The notes beneath the pieces were generated by a model that had not been told where the DNA came from, made no database searches, and saw only the letters and a program-made list of their open reading frames with translations. A stretch of 64,000 nucleotides of DNA from Pseudomonas resinovorans NBRC 106553 (GTDB lineage Bacteria; Pseudomonadota; Gammaproteobacteria; Pseudomonadales; Pseudomonadaceae). The position numbers were made by a program, and so were the translations under genes. Of this stretch, positions 33,274 to 43,429 are shown one piece after another; the first letter of the stretch is position 1, and the number at the start of each line of letters is the position of its first letter. The stretch spans positions 1,612,001 through 1,676,000 of the forward strand of contig NC_021499.1 of the NCBI RefSeq assembly GCF_000412695.1, in the 5' to 3' direction.

Positions 33274-33551
33274 CAGCGTTTTACGATAGAGGCGGCCCGT
33301 TCAAGAGCTTTCTTGAACTCAGGAGAGTCAAAAATTGTCTCCGGCTCGATCACGACAGTGCCGCGACCTACCACGTCGATGGCTTGGGTTTCGCGGATGT
33401 GGTCGAAGAGCTTGGAGAGTTCGTTTTCCTCTTTGGACTTCGACTTGAGCAATTGAAGGAACATGTGACCTCCTTGGTCAATTGCAAGCCCGCGTGGCTG
33501 CGTCTTGAGGATAGCCTGTAAAGCGGGATCAAGGTGCAAAGCTTTGGTCAA
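33273..33551 (-). CDS. 92-aa protein coupled to the membrane protein
   Basis: This small soluble protein starts MTKALHLDPALQAILKTQPR and has LQLLKSKSKEENELSKLFDH and a charged C-terminal helix ending ERAASIVKR. The middle looks helical and amphipathic. It directly precedes the 267-aa gene with stop and start codons overlapping, so it probably acts with it. No family is recognised. It is the island gene closest to the tRNA, where an integrase gene would normally stand; none is present. Confidence 0.6.
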   Translation of the reverse strand: MTKALHLDPALQAILKTQPRGLAIDQGGHMFLQLLKSKSKEENELSKLFDHIRETQAIDVVGRGTVVIEPETIFDSPEFKKALERAASIVKR

Positions 33552-33573
33552 AGCACTGCGTTTTTCACGCCCT

Positions 33574-33595
33574 AACTGTCACCAAAACTGTCACC
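33574..33595. repeat. Short direct repeat AACTGTCACC beside the tRNA 3' end
   Basis: AACTGTCACC occurs twice, at 33574-33583 and 33586-33595, 48 bp from the tRNA 3' end on the island side. Doubled GGTGACAGTT-type sequence next to tRNA genes is often seen at integrated elements. No second tRNA fragment (att site) was found in the window. Confidence 0.35.
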
Positions 33596-33642
33596 GAAGA
33601 AAGCGCTAATTTCGCCTTCAGGGCTGGATGGCCCAAGAATTC

Positions 33643-33716
33643 TGGAGCGGGCGAAGGGAATCGAACCCTCGTCATGAGCTTGGGAAGCTCAGGTAATGCC
33701 ATTATACGACGCCCGC
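33643..33716 (-). tRNA. tRNA-Gly (anticodon CCC)
   Basis: Seventy-four bases on the minus strand form a full cloverleaf: acceptor GCGGGCG/CGCCCGC, anticodon stem TGAGC/GCTCA with loop TTCCCAA, T-loop GGTTCGATTCC, and an encoded CCA. The anticodon CCC is at 33682-33684 and the sequence resembles E. coli glyU. The island genes abut its 3' end, the usual side for integration of mobile elements. Confidence 0.95.
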
Positions 33717-33813
33717 GAAGGGTGCTCTTTTTACCAGAAGCGGCGGGCGAGGTGAAGCCCAGGGCAGTCACAAGTTACTGAAAATACTTGCACCTGCCCG
33801 GGCGGCCACGCGT

Positions 33814-34695
33814 TCAAACGGCAATTGCCTGGTAATCGGCGACCTGCGGGCGAGCGATGCCCTTGGTTGCCTGGGTCTTGAGGAAGCCCAGCATCGCTTG
33901 CTGGGTCTGCATCCAGCCGGCCTTGTGTTCGACGTCGACGAAGTGACCGGCGTTGTCGATGGTGGCGAACTGGCAATCGCGTGCGTGCTTGGCGAAGTGG
34001 CGGGCGTCCTCGGCGGAGGTGTACTCGTCACGGTCGCCGTTGATGAACAGCAACGGGATGTCGACGTTGGCCAGGCAATCCACGTAGCAGCGCGAGTCCA
34101 TGTTCAGCACCTGGCGGACGTGGAAGTGCATCTGCAGGTACTCGTGCTCGTCGAGGCTGCTGCAGTGCTTGTGGTTGAAGCGCTGGTACAGGCTCGGCAG
34201 GTACTTGCCGATGGTGCCGTTCACCAGGTTGCCCACGGCGTCGCGGTCGACGGCCGAGAGGCAGTCCATGCCACGGGTCAGGTAGTCCATCATCGGTTCA
34301 TTGAGGATGGGCGAGAAGGAGGTGATGACGGCCTTCTTGATCCGCGCCGGGCATTGGGCCAGGGCGAGCAGGGCGGAGACGCTGCCCCAGGAGAAGGACA
34401 TCAGGTAGTCCACCCGGAAGTGCTCGATCAGGTGGAGGAGGATGTCGGCCTCGGTCTCCTTGCTGATGAAGCGGCTGTTGTCGTTATGCGCCTTGGACTG
34501 GCCGGCATAGGGCTCGTCGAAGAGCACCACGTTGAAGTGCGGTTGCAGGTATTTCACTGTCTGCGCGAACGAGGCGGTCGTCGACAAGGAGCCGTTGACC
34601 AGGATGATGGTCTCCCTGGCTTCCGGGTTGCCGTAAAACTCCGTGTGAACCTTGTACTGGCTGTGAATCTCGACGATGGCGGTTTCCGGCCTCAT
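33814..34695 (-). CDS. phaG: PhaG, 3-hydroxyacyl-ACP to CoA channel enzyme for mcl-PHA
   Basis: This 293-residue alpha/beta-hydrolase-fold protein starts MRPETAIVEIHSQYKVHTEF and matches PhaG of P. putida through TIILVNGSLSTTASFAQTVK, ISKETEADILLHLIEHF and FINGDRDEYTSAEDARHFAK. The nucleophile region is SFSWGSVSALLALA (Ser in SWGS), the late aspartate is in NGDRDEYT and the histidine in NAGHFVDVE. PhaG diverts 3-hydroxyacyl-ACP from fatty acid synthesis to medium-chain polyhydroxyalkanoate and, in relatives, to 3-hydroxy acids; RhlA is the nearest paralogue. A strong CAGGAGGAAACG ribosome site precedes it. It stands alone next to tRNA-Gly. Confidence 0.92.
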   Translation of the reverse strand: MRPETAIVEIHSQYKVHTEFYGNPEARETIILVNGSLSTTASFAQTVKYLQPHFNVVLFDEPYAGQSKAHNDNSRFISKETEADILLHLIEHFRVDYLMSFSWGSVSALLALAQCPARIKKAVITSFSPILNEPMMDYLTRGMDCLSAVDRDAVGNLVNGTIGKYLPSLYQRFNHKHCSSLDEHEYLQMHFHVRQVLNMDSRCYVDCLANVDIPLLFINGDRDEYTSAEDARHFAKHARDCQFATIDNAGHFVDVEHKAGWMQTQQAMLGFLKTQATKGIARPQVADYQAIAV

Positions 34696-35092
34696 GTCGT
34701 TTCCTCCTGGCGCAGATGGGTCATGCGAGCCCTCTGAACGGCATGGCTCGCTGTAAGTCTTGGCAGTAGGAAAGCGCCTTTCGATGACAATCCAATGTCA
34801 GGCGAGATTTTTTAAAATTCTTTATATTTCAAGCGGTTAGTTCGAGAAAAGACGGCGGGGTCCGACGCTGTTCAAGGCGTCGGATCGGGTCTTCTAACCA
34901 GGCAGGGAACTTACGAGTGCAAAGCACAGGGGACCGCAGGAACGCTTAGATGGTCTGCGTGACTCTTTGGTCACGCTTTGACCTTGTGTCCGATTTAAGC
35001 GGGGCCTCATTACCGCTGCAAGCTTATTGAAAGGGAAAATTCTTGCAGTTCGTCGGGTTATTCGATTCCGATGTGACTTGCAGAGGTTCTAG
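34696..35092. promoter_or_regulatory. 397-bp gap: phaG promoter region and two hairpins
   Basis: Near phaG the DNA is AT-rich (34800-34840) with a TGACA-ATCCAA-TGTCA dyad at 34785-34800 that could be an operator. Further on, TCCGACGC/GCGTCGGA (34861-34884) and GCGTGAC/GTCACGC (34957-34976) form perfect stems. The second is followed by TTTG. They may end transcripts or belong to a small RNA, which I cannot confirm. No coding frame is supported. Confidence 0.45.
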
Positions 35093-35785
35093 CTAAAAGC
35101 AGGCCACTTCCGCCTCGGTGAGTGACCGGTAGTCGCCTGGCGTCATGTGCGGGTCCAGCTTCAGTGGGCCGATGCTTTCGCGGTGCAGGCGCACCACGCG
35201 ATTGCGGAAGTGGCCGAACATGCGCTTGACCTGGTGGTAGCGGCCCTCGTGCAGGGTCAGGCGGGCGCTGTGGGTATCGAGGATTTCCAGCTGTGCGGGG
35301 AGGGTGGTGAGGTCCTCGAAGGCGAAATAGAGCCCTCGGGCGAAGGTTTCGACGTACTCGGTGCCGATCGGTTGTTCGGTTTCCACGTGGTAGACCTTCG
35401 GCTGCTTGCTGCCGGGCAGGGTCAGCCGGCGTGACCAGTGCCCGTCGTTGGTGATCAGCAGCAGGCCGGTGGTGGTCAGGTCCAGGCGTCCGCCCAGGTG
35501 CAGCTCGTGCTTGTCGGGCTCGTCCAGCAGGTCGAGCACCGTGGGGTGCTCCGGGTGCTCGGTGGCGCTGACGTGGCTGGAAGGCTTGTAGAGCATGAAG
35601 TAGCGCGCCGGCTTGCCGGCCTGGAGCAGGCGCTCGTCCAGTTCCACGCGGTGGAATTCGCGGATCTCGAAGCGACCGTCGAGTACGGGGCGGCCATCCA
35701 CCCGAATCCGACCGGCGGCCAGCAGCAGGCGCGCGTCGAGGCGGCTGAAGTCGGGGAAATTGCTCAGAAATCGATCAAGGCGCAT
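35093..35785 (-). CDS. rsuA: RsuA-family 16S rRNA pseudouridine synthase
   Basis: This 230-residue enzyme has an N-terminal S4 RNA-binding domain (MRLDRFLSNFPDFSRLDARL, ending at RVDGRPV) and the RsuA catalytic domain with GGRLDLTTTGLLLITNDGHW, where Asp in GRLD is the nucleophile. HEGRYHQVKRMFGHFRNRVV is the second family block. It modifies uridine 516 of 16S rRNA. The ATG at 35785 overlaps the stop of the CWC gene (TGATG), so they are coupled. An S4 domain and size near 230 distinguish it from RluB-like proteins. Confidence 0.88.
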   Translation of the reverse strand: MRLDRFLSNFPDFSRLDARLLLAAGRIRVDGRPVLDGRFEIREFHRVELDERLLQAGKPARYFMLYKPSSHVSATEHPEHPTVLDLLDEPDKHELHLGGRLDLTTTGLLLITNDGHWSRRLTLPGSKQPKVYHVETEQPIGTEYVETFARGLYFAFEDLTTLPAQLEILDTHSARLTLHEGRYHQVKRMFGHFRNRVVRLHRESIGPLKLDPHMTPGDYRSLTEAEVACF

Positions 35786-35997
35786 CAGGTTGGTGCATCG
35801 CTGGGCAGCGCCTGGGCGCAGCGGGGGCAGAGGCAGGCACGGTCGATGGCCGGCGGGGGGACGCGTTGCAGCGCGGCCGGGTCGACCTTCGTCGTGAAGC
35901 ACCAGCACGCTTCCCCGGCACGGGTCGGGTCGGCCTGGCTGCACTGGTTGCTCTGGCCGCAGAGCGGGCAGCGGGTGGGATCGACGGGAGCGCTCAT
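35785..35997 (-). CDS. Cysteine-rich CWC family protein
   Basis: This 70-residue protein has CPLCGQSNQC, then the name-giving CWC (EACWCFTTKV) and CLCPRC near the end, three paired cysteine groups that suggest one or two zinc sites. ATG at 35997 starts just before CPLCG; 36003 is possible. It is fused in translation to rsuA by TGATG overlap. Function is unknown; the association with rRNA modification is seen only from position. Confidence 0.75.
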   Translation of the reverse strand: MSAPVDPTRCPLCGQSNQCSQADPTRAGEACWCFTTKVDPAALQRVPPPAIDRACLCPRCAQALPSDAPT

Positions 35998-36260
35998 GAT
36001 CATGGTCTGTGGATAACCGGGCGCAAGGGTGCCGCCTTGCGGGATTGCCTGCAAGTCTGCGCCGATAGGCGCCGTTTCCCGATGACCGTGCAGGGATGGA
36101 CGTTGCTGTCTGGCGTTAATCGCCTAGGCTCGAATAAGCACGGTAAAGATGCCTGAAAACGACATGGCCGACCTGATAAAAGTCTGAACGCCTCCAGGAG
36201 GCTGACGCATAATCGCGGTCTATTGATTTCTGTCCCCACTACTCAGAGCAGAGCTGCCTC

Positions 36261-36983
36261 GTGTCCACCAACATCACTGTCGTCAATAAAGCCAAGGCCT
36301 GGTCCGCTCACGGTGTCACCGCCACCGGCGTCGTGCTGGCCCTGATGGCCATTCTCGCGCTGTTCGACAACCAACCTCGCGACTGCCTGCTCTGGCTGGG
36401 CGCCGCCCTGCTGGTGGATGGCCTCGATGGCACCTTCGCCAGGCGCGTGCAGACCAGCACCATGCTGCCGAACTTCGACGGCTCCACCCTGGACCTGGTG
36501 ATCGACTACCTCACCTACGTGTTCATTCCCGCGATCTTCATCTACCGCTACATCGACCTGCCCGAGCACACGGCGCTGGTGACGGTGAGCCTGATCCTGG
36601 TGTCGTCGCTGTTCTGCTTCTGCAACCTGAACATGAAGAGCAGCGACAACTACTTCGTCGGCTTCCCCGCCGCCTGGAATGTGGTGGCGCTGTACATCTG
36701 GATCATCGATCCGCTGCCCGTGGTCAGCCTGACGCTGATCTGCGTGCTCGCGGCCCTGACCCTGACCAAGCTGAAGTTCCTCCACCCTTTCCGGGTGCGC
36801 AAGCTGATGCCGCTGAACATAGTGGTCACCTTCGTATGGATGATCAGCAGCATGTTCCTCATCCTCCAGCACCCCTTCTACAAGTCCCTGGTGCTGGGTA
36901 TCTGGTGGCTGTCCTCGGCCTACTTCGTGGGCATCTGCCTGTGGCGCAGCCTGCTGGACTGGACCCACAAGCTGAAGGCCTGA
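36261..36983 (+). CDS. pcs: Phosphatidylcholine synthase
   Basis: This 240-residue integral membrane enzyme joins choline to CDP-diacylglycerol. The CDP-alcohol motif is complete: DGLDGTFARRVQTSTMLPNF then DGSTLDLVIDY, giving D-G-x2-A-R...G-x3-D-x3-D. About eight helices follow, with SDNYFVGFPAAWNVVALYIW typical of Pcs. The start is a GTG (36261) followed by STNITVVNKAKAWSAHG. The pathway works only when choline is present, so it depends on choline uptake coded elsewhere. It stands alone. Confidence 0.92.
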   Translation: MSTNITVVNKAKAWSAHGVTATGVVLALMAILALFDNQPRDCLLWLGAALLVDGLDGTFARRVQTSTMLPNFDGSTLDLVIDYLTYVFIPAIFIYRYIDLPEHTALVTVSLILVSSLFCFCNLNMKSSDNYFVGFPAAWNVVALYIWIIDPLPVVSLTLICVLAALTLTKLKFLHPFRVRKLMPLNIVVTFVWMISSMFLILQHPFYKSLVLGIWWLSSAYFVGICLWRSLLDWTHKLKA

Positions 36984-37111
36984 TCTCTGCGGCGGACCCC
37001 AGGACTTCATCCCTGCAATTGGCCACCTGCTAATAGGGGCAATTGGCCGTAGGTCGCCAGCCCCGCCGGCAGTAGTTTGGAGGCATCCCTTCCCACCCTG
37101 AGGATGCCTCG

Positions 37112-37552
37112 ATGACCCCACGCCTGGACTACTACGCAGCGTCGCCCGATGCGCTCAAGGCGATGCTCGCCCTGGACGCCGCGGCGAGCAAACTGCCCCT
37201 GGAAAAATCGCTGCTGGAGCTGGTGAAGCTGCGGGCTTCCCAGCTCAACGGCTGCGCCTTCTGCGTCGACCTGCATTCGGGCGATGCGCGCAAGCGCGGC
37301 GAGACCGACCGGCGCCTCCACGCCCTGGCGGTCTGGCGCGAAAGCCCCTTCTTCACGCCCCGGGAGCGCGCCGCGCTGGCCTGGACCGAAGCCCTGACCC
37401 GCCTCGCCGACACCCACGCCCCGGACGCGGACTACGCCCAGCTCGCGGCCCACTTCAGCGAGCGCGAGCAGGTAGACCTGACCCTGGCCATCAACACCAT
37501 CAACTGCTGGAACCGCTTGGCCGTCGGTTTCCGCAAAGTCCCGAGCGAGTGA
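37112..37552 (+). CDS. AhpD-like carboxymuconolactone decarboxylase family protein
   Basis: This 146-residue helical protein has the redox pair in LNGCAFCVDLHSGDARKRGE (CxxC plus the conserved His), as in alkylhydroperoxidase AhpD-like proteins. LLELVKLRASQ precedes and LAINTINCWNRLAVGFRKVP closes. It likely has weak thiol-dependent peroxidase activity. Its stop is six bases before the ATG of the cupin gene, so the two form an operon; both may deal with oxidative or carbonyl stress. Confidence 0.88.
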   Translation: MTPRLDYYAASPDALKAMLALDAAASKLPLEKSLLELVKLRASQLNGCAFCVDLHSGDARKRGETDRRLHALAVWRESPFFTPRERAALAWTEALTRLADTHAPDADYAQLAAHFSEREQVDLTLAINTINCWNRLAVGFRKVPSE

Positions 37553-37557
37553 CCACC

Positions 37558-37971
37558 ATGCGTAATCTCAAGACGATGAGTGCCCTGGCCGCCGGCCTGG
37601 CGCTGCTTAATTTCCAGCTCGCCTACGCCCATGGCGATGGCCAGGAAGAGGTCAAGGTGCTGCAGGAACAGGCGTTGCTCAACGCTCCCGGCAAGCAGGG
37701 GCTGCTGCTCACCGTGGACTATGCGCCGGGGCAGCGCTCCGTCGCCCACAGCCACGCCGGCTCGGTGTTCGCCTATGTCGCCGAAGGAGCGGTGATCTCC
37801 CAGTTGAAGGGCGGGGAGCCCAAGCGCTACAAGGCCGGCGAAAGCTGGTACGAGCCGGCCGGCAGCGTCCACCTGGAATCGCGCAACGCCAGCGACAGCA
37901 AGCCGGCCAAGCTGGTGGTGTGGATCCTCAAGACCGACAAGCAGGCCGTGCTCGATCCCTATCCGAAGTGA
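37558..37971 (+). CDS. Secreted cupin-domain protein
   Basis: This 137-residue protein has a signal peptide ending at LAYA (residues 1-22). A single cupin follows with GQRSVAHSHAGSVFAYVAEG (motif 1 with two His) and GESWYEPAGSVHLESRNASD (motif 2 with one His). GTG at 37549 is an alternative start; ATG 37558 begins the usual signal peptide. It follows the AhpD-like gene immediately. Small periplasmic cupins of this type bind a metal, but their reaction is unknown. Confidence 0.82.
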   Translation: MRNLKTMSALAAGLALLNFQLAYAHGDGQEEVKVLQEQALLNAPGKQGLLLTVDYAPGQRSVAHSHAGSVFAYVAEGAVISQLKGGEPKRYKAGESWYEPAGSVHLESRNASDSKPAKLVVWILKTDKQAVLDPYPK

Positions 37972-37994
37972 GCGGGCGGGCGTTTGTCGGAGAA

Positions 37995-38112
37995 CCCCAT
38001 CAACTCGGACGCGGCCATCGATGGGTTTCGCAGGCCCTACCCATCCTACGGCTTGTCCGCCGAGTGCGTAGGATGGGTCGGGCGGCGCTCCGCGAGCGGA
38101 GCGAAACCCATC
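37995..38112. repeat. GTAGGATGGGT-type dispersed repeat
   Basis: CTACCCATCCTACG and CGTAGGATGGGTCGGGCGG face each other, flanked by CCCCATCAAC and GAAACCCATCAAC. It is the same family as 18582-18675 and lies between convergent genes. Confidence 0.75.
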
Positions 38113-38126
38113 AACATGGAGTGCGC

Positions 38127-39389
38127 TTACCAGAGCGGCAGGCTGTAGCTGAGGATCAGCCGGTTCTCGTCGAGGTCGTTGCCGAAGTTGGTGGAGCGTA
38201 CCGTGGCATTGCGCCATTTCACGCCGAGGTTCTTCAACGGCCCGCTCTGCACCACGTAGGCGATGTCGGTGTCGCGTTCCCACTCCTTGCCGTCCGCCTT
38301 GCCGGCACCCAGTTCCACACCGTCGCCGGACAGGTAGCGGGTCATGAACGTCAGGCCGGGAACCCCCAGGGCGGCGAAGTTGTAGTCGTAGCGGGCCTGC
38401 CAGCTGCGTTCCTCGCGGTTGGCGAAGTCGCTGATCTGCACGAAATTCACCAGGTAGGCATCGCTGCCGTTGACGTAGGCGAAGCCGGTGTCGCCGCTCA
38501 TGCGCTGGTAGCCCAGGCCCAGGGCGTGGCCGCCGAAGCCGTAGGTGAACAGGGCGCCGAAGGCCTTGTTGTCGACGTTGCTGCCGCCTTCGTCGGTGGA
38601 GCGGGCGTAGCGCAGGTCGCTCTTCAGGCTCTGGCCGGCGGCCAGCGGCAGCAGGTGGTTCAGGGTCAGGTAGTGCTGGCGGTAGAAGTCCTCCAGGCGG
38701 CCGAAGCCGTAGCCGGTGGTCAGGCTGTCGTTCCACTTGTAGCTGGCGTTGGCGAAGTCGAAGGCGTCGCTGCCGGTGGCCTGCGCGCGGATGTTCTTCG
38801 CTCCGACGGTGGTGATGCCCATGTCCTCGTAGTCGGAGGAGTCGCGCTGGTTCACCTGGGTCAGGCGCCCGGCGTCGAAGGTCAGGCCGTCGAGTTCCAG
38901 CGAGTTGAGCTGGCCGCCCTTGAAGGTCTGCGGCAGCAGGCGCGAGTCGTTGGCCAGCAGCACCGGCAGCCTGGGCATCAGGGTGCCGAGCTTGAGGGTG
39001 CTTTTCGAGGCGCGCAGCTTGGCGGTCAGGCCGAGTTCGCCGTACTCGTCCTGGGCCCGCTTGGGTGCCTCGCGGTCGCGCTTGAGCAGGCCGGTGCCGG
39101 CGCGGTCGGGGCTCGAATCCAGCTTCACGCCGAGCAGGCCGATGGCGTCGACACCGACGCCGATGGTGCCTTCGGTGAAACCCGACTCGTAGCGCAGCAG
39201 GAAGCCCTGGGCCCATTCCTCGGCCTTGGACTGGGGCGCGCCGCTCTGGCGGAAGTCGCGGTTGAAGTAGAAGTTGCGCAGTTCCAGGGTGGCCTTGGAG
39301 TCCTGGATGAAATCCGCCGAGGCGGTGGCGGACAAGCCGAGGGAGCCGCCGGCCAGCAGCAGGCCGGTGGTGAGGGTGGTTCGGGTCAT
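38127..39389 (-). CDS. OprD-family outer-membrane porin
   Basis: This 420-residue porin has a signal peptide ending in ATASA, then the OprD opening DFIQDSKATLELRNFYFNRD. It also has KAEEWAQGFLLRYESGFTEG, KSTLKLGTLMPRLPVLLAND and the C-terminal strand ENRLILSYSLPLW with terminal Trp. OprD/Opd channels take up small acids or amino acids. It heads the block with an acyl-CoA dehydrogenase, ActP and an acyl-CoA synthetase, so a carboxylic acid is the likely substrate. Its leader has an AACAACAACAAGAGG motif. Confidence 0.92.
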   Translation of the reverse strand: MTRTTLTTGLLLAGGSLGLSATASADFIQDSKATLELRNFYFNRDFRQSGAPQSKAEEWAQGFLLRYESGFTEGTIGVGVDAIGLLGVKLDSSPDRAGTGLLKRDREAPKRAQDEYGELGLTAKLRASKSTLKLGTLMPRLPVLLANDSRLLPQTFKGGQLNSLELDGLTFDAGRLTQVNQRDSSDYEDMGITTVGAKNIRAQATGSDAFDFANASYKWNDSLTTGYGFGRLEDFYRQHYLTLNHLLPLAAGQSLKSDLRYARSTDEGGSNVDNKAFGALFTYGFGGHALGLGYQRMSGDTGFAYVNGSDAYLVNFVQISDFANREERSWQARYDYNFAALGVPGLTFMTRYLSGDGVELGAGKADGKEWERDTDIAYVVQSGPLKNLGVKWRNATVRSTNFGNDLDENRLILSYSLPLW

Positions 39390-39400
39390 GCTGGTTCCTC

Positions 39401-39413
39401 TTGTTGTTGTTTT
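39401..39413 (-). promoter_or_regulatory. CA motif at the porin ribosome site
   Basis: The minus-strand leader AAAACAACAACAAGAGGAAC joins a Hfq/Crc AAYAAYAA motif to the ribosome site 12 bases before the ATG. It is one of the clearest examples in this window. Confidence 0.65.
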
Positions 39414-39477
39414 CTCGGGGTACTGCGGAATAAAAAGGCGCGGCCCAAAGGAGCGCAGGCCGCGCCACGCTCAAGGG

Positions 39478-41250
<1,773 letters not shown>

Positions 41251-41312
41251 GGCGTGGAACCTCTGTTACTGCGATTGCGGGAAGGCACGGCGCACGCGCC
41301 GTGCCGGATGGA

Positions 41313-42962
41313 TCAATGGCTGCTGGCGGCCGCCGCGCCGAGGCCGGTCTGGGCGCGCACGAACTGGTCGGCGTAGGCGGCGCGCTCGCGGCTGGCACGG
41401 GCGCTGCGGTCGAGGCTGGAGACCAGCACGATCACGGCGAAGGCCAGCGGCATGGAGAACAGCGCCGGGTGGTCGTAAGGGAAGATCGCCTTGGCGTGGC
41501 CGAGCACCGTTACCCACACCGCCGGTGAAAGGATCACCAGCACCAGGGCGGACACCAGGCCGACCAGGCCGCCGCACAGCGCGCCACGGGTGGTCAGGCC
41601 CTTCCAGTACATGGCCATGATCAGCACCGGGAAGTTGGCCGAGGCGGCCACGCCGAAGGTCAGGCCCACCAGGAAGGCGATGTTCATCTGCTCGAACAAC
41701 AGCCCCAGGCCGATGGCCACCAGGCCCAGGCAGACGGTGGCGATGCGGCTCACGCGCATCTCCTGCTTCTCGCTGGCGCGGCCCTTCTTCAGCACGGTGG
41801 CGTAGAGGTCGTGGGAGATGGCCGAGGCGCCGGCCAGGGCCAGGCCGGCCACCACGGCGAGGATGGTGGCGAAGGCCACGGCGGAGAGGAAGCCGAGGAA
41901 CAGGTTGCCACCCACGGCCTGGGCCAGGTGCATGGCCACCATGTTGCCGCCGCCCACTAGGGCGCCGCCCAGCTTGCCGTCGACGAAGTATTTCGGGTCG
42001 GTGCCGACGATGACGATGGCGGTGTAGCCGAGCACGCAGACCACCAGGAAGAAGAAGCCGATGAAGCCGGTGGCGAAGAGCACCGAGCGGCGGGCTTCCT
42101 TGGCGTTGGGCACGGTGAAGAAGCGCATCAGGATATGCGGCAGTCCGGCGATGCCGAACACCAGGCCGAGGGACAGCGACACGGCGTTGATCGGATCGGC
42201 CAGCATCGAGCCGGGGCCCATGATGCCGTTGCCGATGGCATGAGCTTGCACCGCGCGGCCGGCGAGGTTTTCCAGGCTGAAGCCGAACTCGCTCATGGCC
42301 ATCAGTACCAGGGTGGTGCCGCCGGCCAGCAGCAGCACGGCCTTGACGATCTGCACCCAGGTGGTGGCGATCATCCCGCCGAAGATCACGTAGACCAGCA
42401 TCAGCACGCCCACCACCACCACCGCCATCTGGTAGTCGAGGCCGAACAGCAGCTTGATCAACTGGCCGGCGCCGACCATCTGCACGATCAGGTAGCAGCA
42501 GACCACGGTCAGCGAGCCGAGGGCGGCGAAGCTGCGTACGCGGGTCTGGTCCAGGCGGTAGGAAACGATGTCGGCGAAGGTGTACTTGCCGAGGTTGCGC
42601 AGGCGCTCGGCCATGAGGAAGGTGATGACCGGCCAGCCGACGAAGAAGCCGATGATGTAGACGAAGCCGTCGTAGCCCTTGGTGAACACCAGGCTGGTGA
42701 GGCCCAGCAGGGTGGCCGCGGACATGTAGTCACCGGCGATCGCCAGGCCGTTCTGGAAGCCCGAGATGCCGCCGCCAGCGGTGTAGAAGTCGGCGGTGGA
42801 GCGGGTGCGCCGGGCGGCCCACCAGGTGATCGCCAGGGTGGCGAGGACGAAGACGAAGAACATGCCGATGGCATGCAGGTTGAGGGGCTGCTTCTGTGCC
42901 GTGATGGTGTCGGCGAAGCTGCTCAGCGGTGCCAGGGCGAGGAGGGCGAGGAGGGCTTTCAT
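41313..42962 (-). CDS. actP: ActP cation/acetate symporter
   Basis: This 549-residue sodium:solute symporter (SSS) family protein has thirteen helices. The mature part has [20 protein letters not shown] and [20 protein letters not shown], then [13 protein letters not shown]. It is close to ActP, with a cleavable-type N-terminus ([20 protein letters not shown]). It imports acetate and similar short acids. Its start overlaps the end of yjcH by ATGA. Confidence 0.92.
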   Translation of the reverse strand: MKALLALLALAPLSSFADTITAQKQPLNLHAIGMFFVFVLATLAITWWAARRTRSTADFYTAGGGISGFQNGLAIAGDYMSAATLLGLTSLVFTKGYDGFVYIIGFFVGWPVITFLMAERLRNLGKYTFADIVSYRLDQTRVRSFAALGSLTVVCCYLIVQMVGAGQLIKLLFGLDYQMAVVVVGVLMLVYVIFGGMIATTWVQIVKAVLLLAGGTTLVLMAMSEFGFSLENLAGRAVQAHAIGNGIMGPGSMLADPINAVSLSLGLVFGIAGLPHILMRFFTVPNAKEARRSVLFATGFIGFFFLVVCVLGYTAIVIVGTDPKYFVDGKLGGALVGGGNMVAMHLAQAVGGNLFLGFLSAVAFATILAVVAGLALAGASAISHDLYATVLKKGRASEKQEMRVSRIATVCLGLVAIGLGLLFEQMNIAFLVGLTFGVAASANFPVLIMAMYWKGLTTRGALCGGLVGLVSALVLVILSPAVWVTVLGHAKAIFPYDHPALFSMPLAFAVIVLVSSLDRSARASRERAAYADQFVRAQTGLGAAAASSH

Positions 42963-43288
42963 GCCTGGGCCTCCTGGAGGATTTCTGCGCTGAGGCTGTC
43001 GAAACGGGTGTTGGCGCTACGCACGTACCAGGCGGTCAGCAGCCAGGAAAGGACGATGATGGCCGCGCCCAGGGGGATGCCACGGCTGAGGTGGCTGCCC
43101 TCGTACAGCGGCAGGTGCAGCCAGCCCGGCACGAAGGCCACCAGCATGATGAACAGGTAGTAGACCCCCAGCACCACGGCGCTGAGGGACCAGGCGAGCA
43201 CCGCGCGCTGGCGTGCCAGGCGCTGGAACTTGGGGTTGGACCGGATGCGGTCGCAGCTTTGCGAGTGAGGTGTTTGCTGAGTACTCAT
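42959..43288 (-). CDS. yjcH: DUF485 (YjcH) inner-membrane protein
   Basis: This 109-residue protein has two membrane helices ([20 protein letters not shown] and [20 protein letters not shown]), and [16 protein letters not shown] is the DUF485 opening. It is the usual partner of ActP and is translationally coupled to it. The start at 43288 is set by GCGGAGC and the CA motif upstream. Its exact role in acetate transport is unknown. Confidence 0.9.
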   Translation of the reverse strand: MSTQQTPHSQSCDRIRSNPKFQRLARQRAVLAWSLSAVVLGVYYLFIMLVAFVPGWLHLPLYEGSHLSRGIPLGAAIIVLSWLLTAWYVRSANTRFDSLSAEILQEAQA

Positions 43289-43300
43289 GACGGGCTCCGC

Positions 43301-43312
43301 TTGTTGTTGTTG
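43301..43312 (-). promoter_or_regulatory. CA motif in the yjcH-actP leader
   Basis: The leader reads GACAACAACAACAAGCGGAGC on the minus strand, a triple CA repeat just before the ribosome site. This agrees with known catabolite control of acetate uptake in Pseudomonas. Confidence 0.62.
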
Positions 43313-43429
43313 TCGATGCCTGTAGCCGGCCGCCGCCGCCTTTTCGGGCATGCGACGGCCCCTGGCGGCAACCGCTGGCTGCCGCCCTGTTCCTGGAACT
43401 CTGTTGGGTCCGGCCGATGCCGGCGCGGG

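Noticed and set aside
33565..33771. 68-residue ORF across the tRNA-Gly gene
   Set aside because: It is read through the tRNA (VRFPSPAP-type peptide is a familiar artefact of tRNA translation).
33814..34695. Assignment of the hydrolase as RhlA (rhamnolipid HAA synthase)
   Set aside because: The N-terminus and several blocks fit PhaG better than RhlA from memory, and no rhlB lies next to it.
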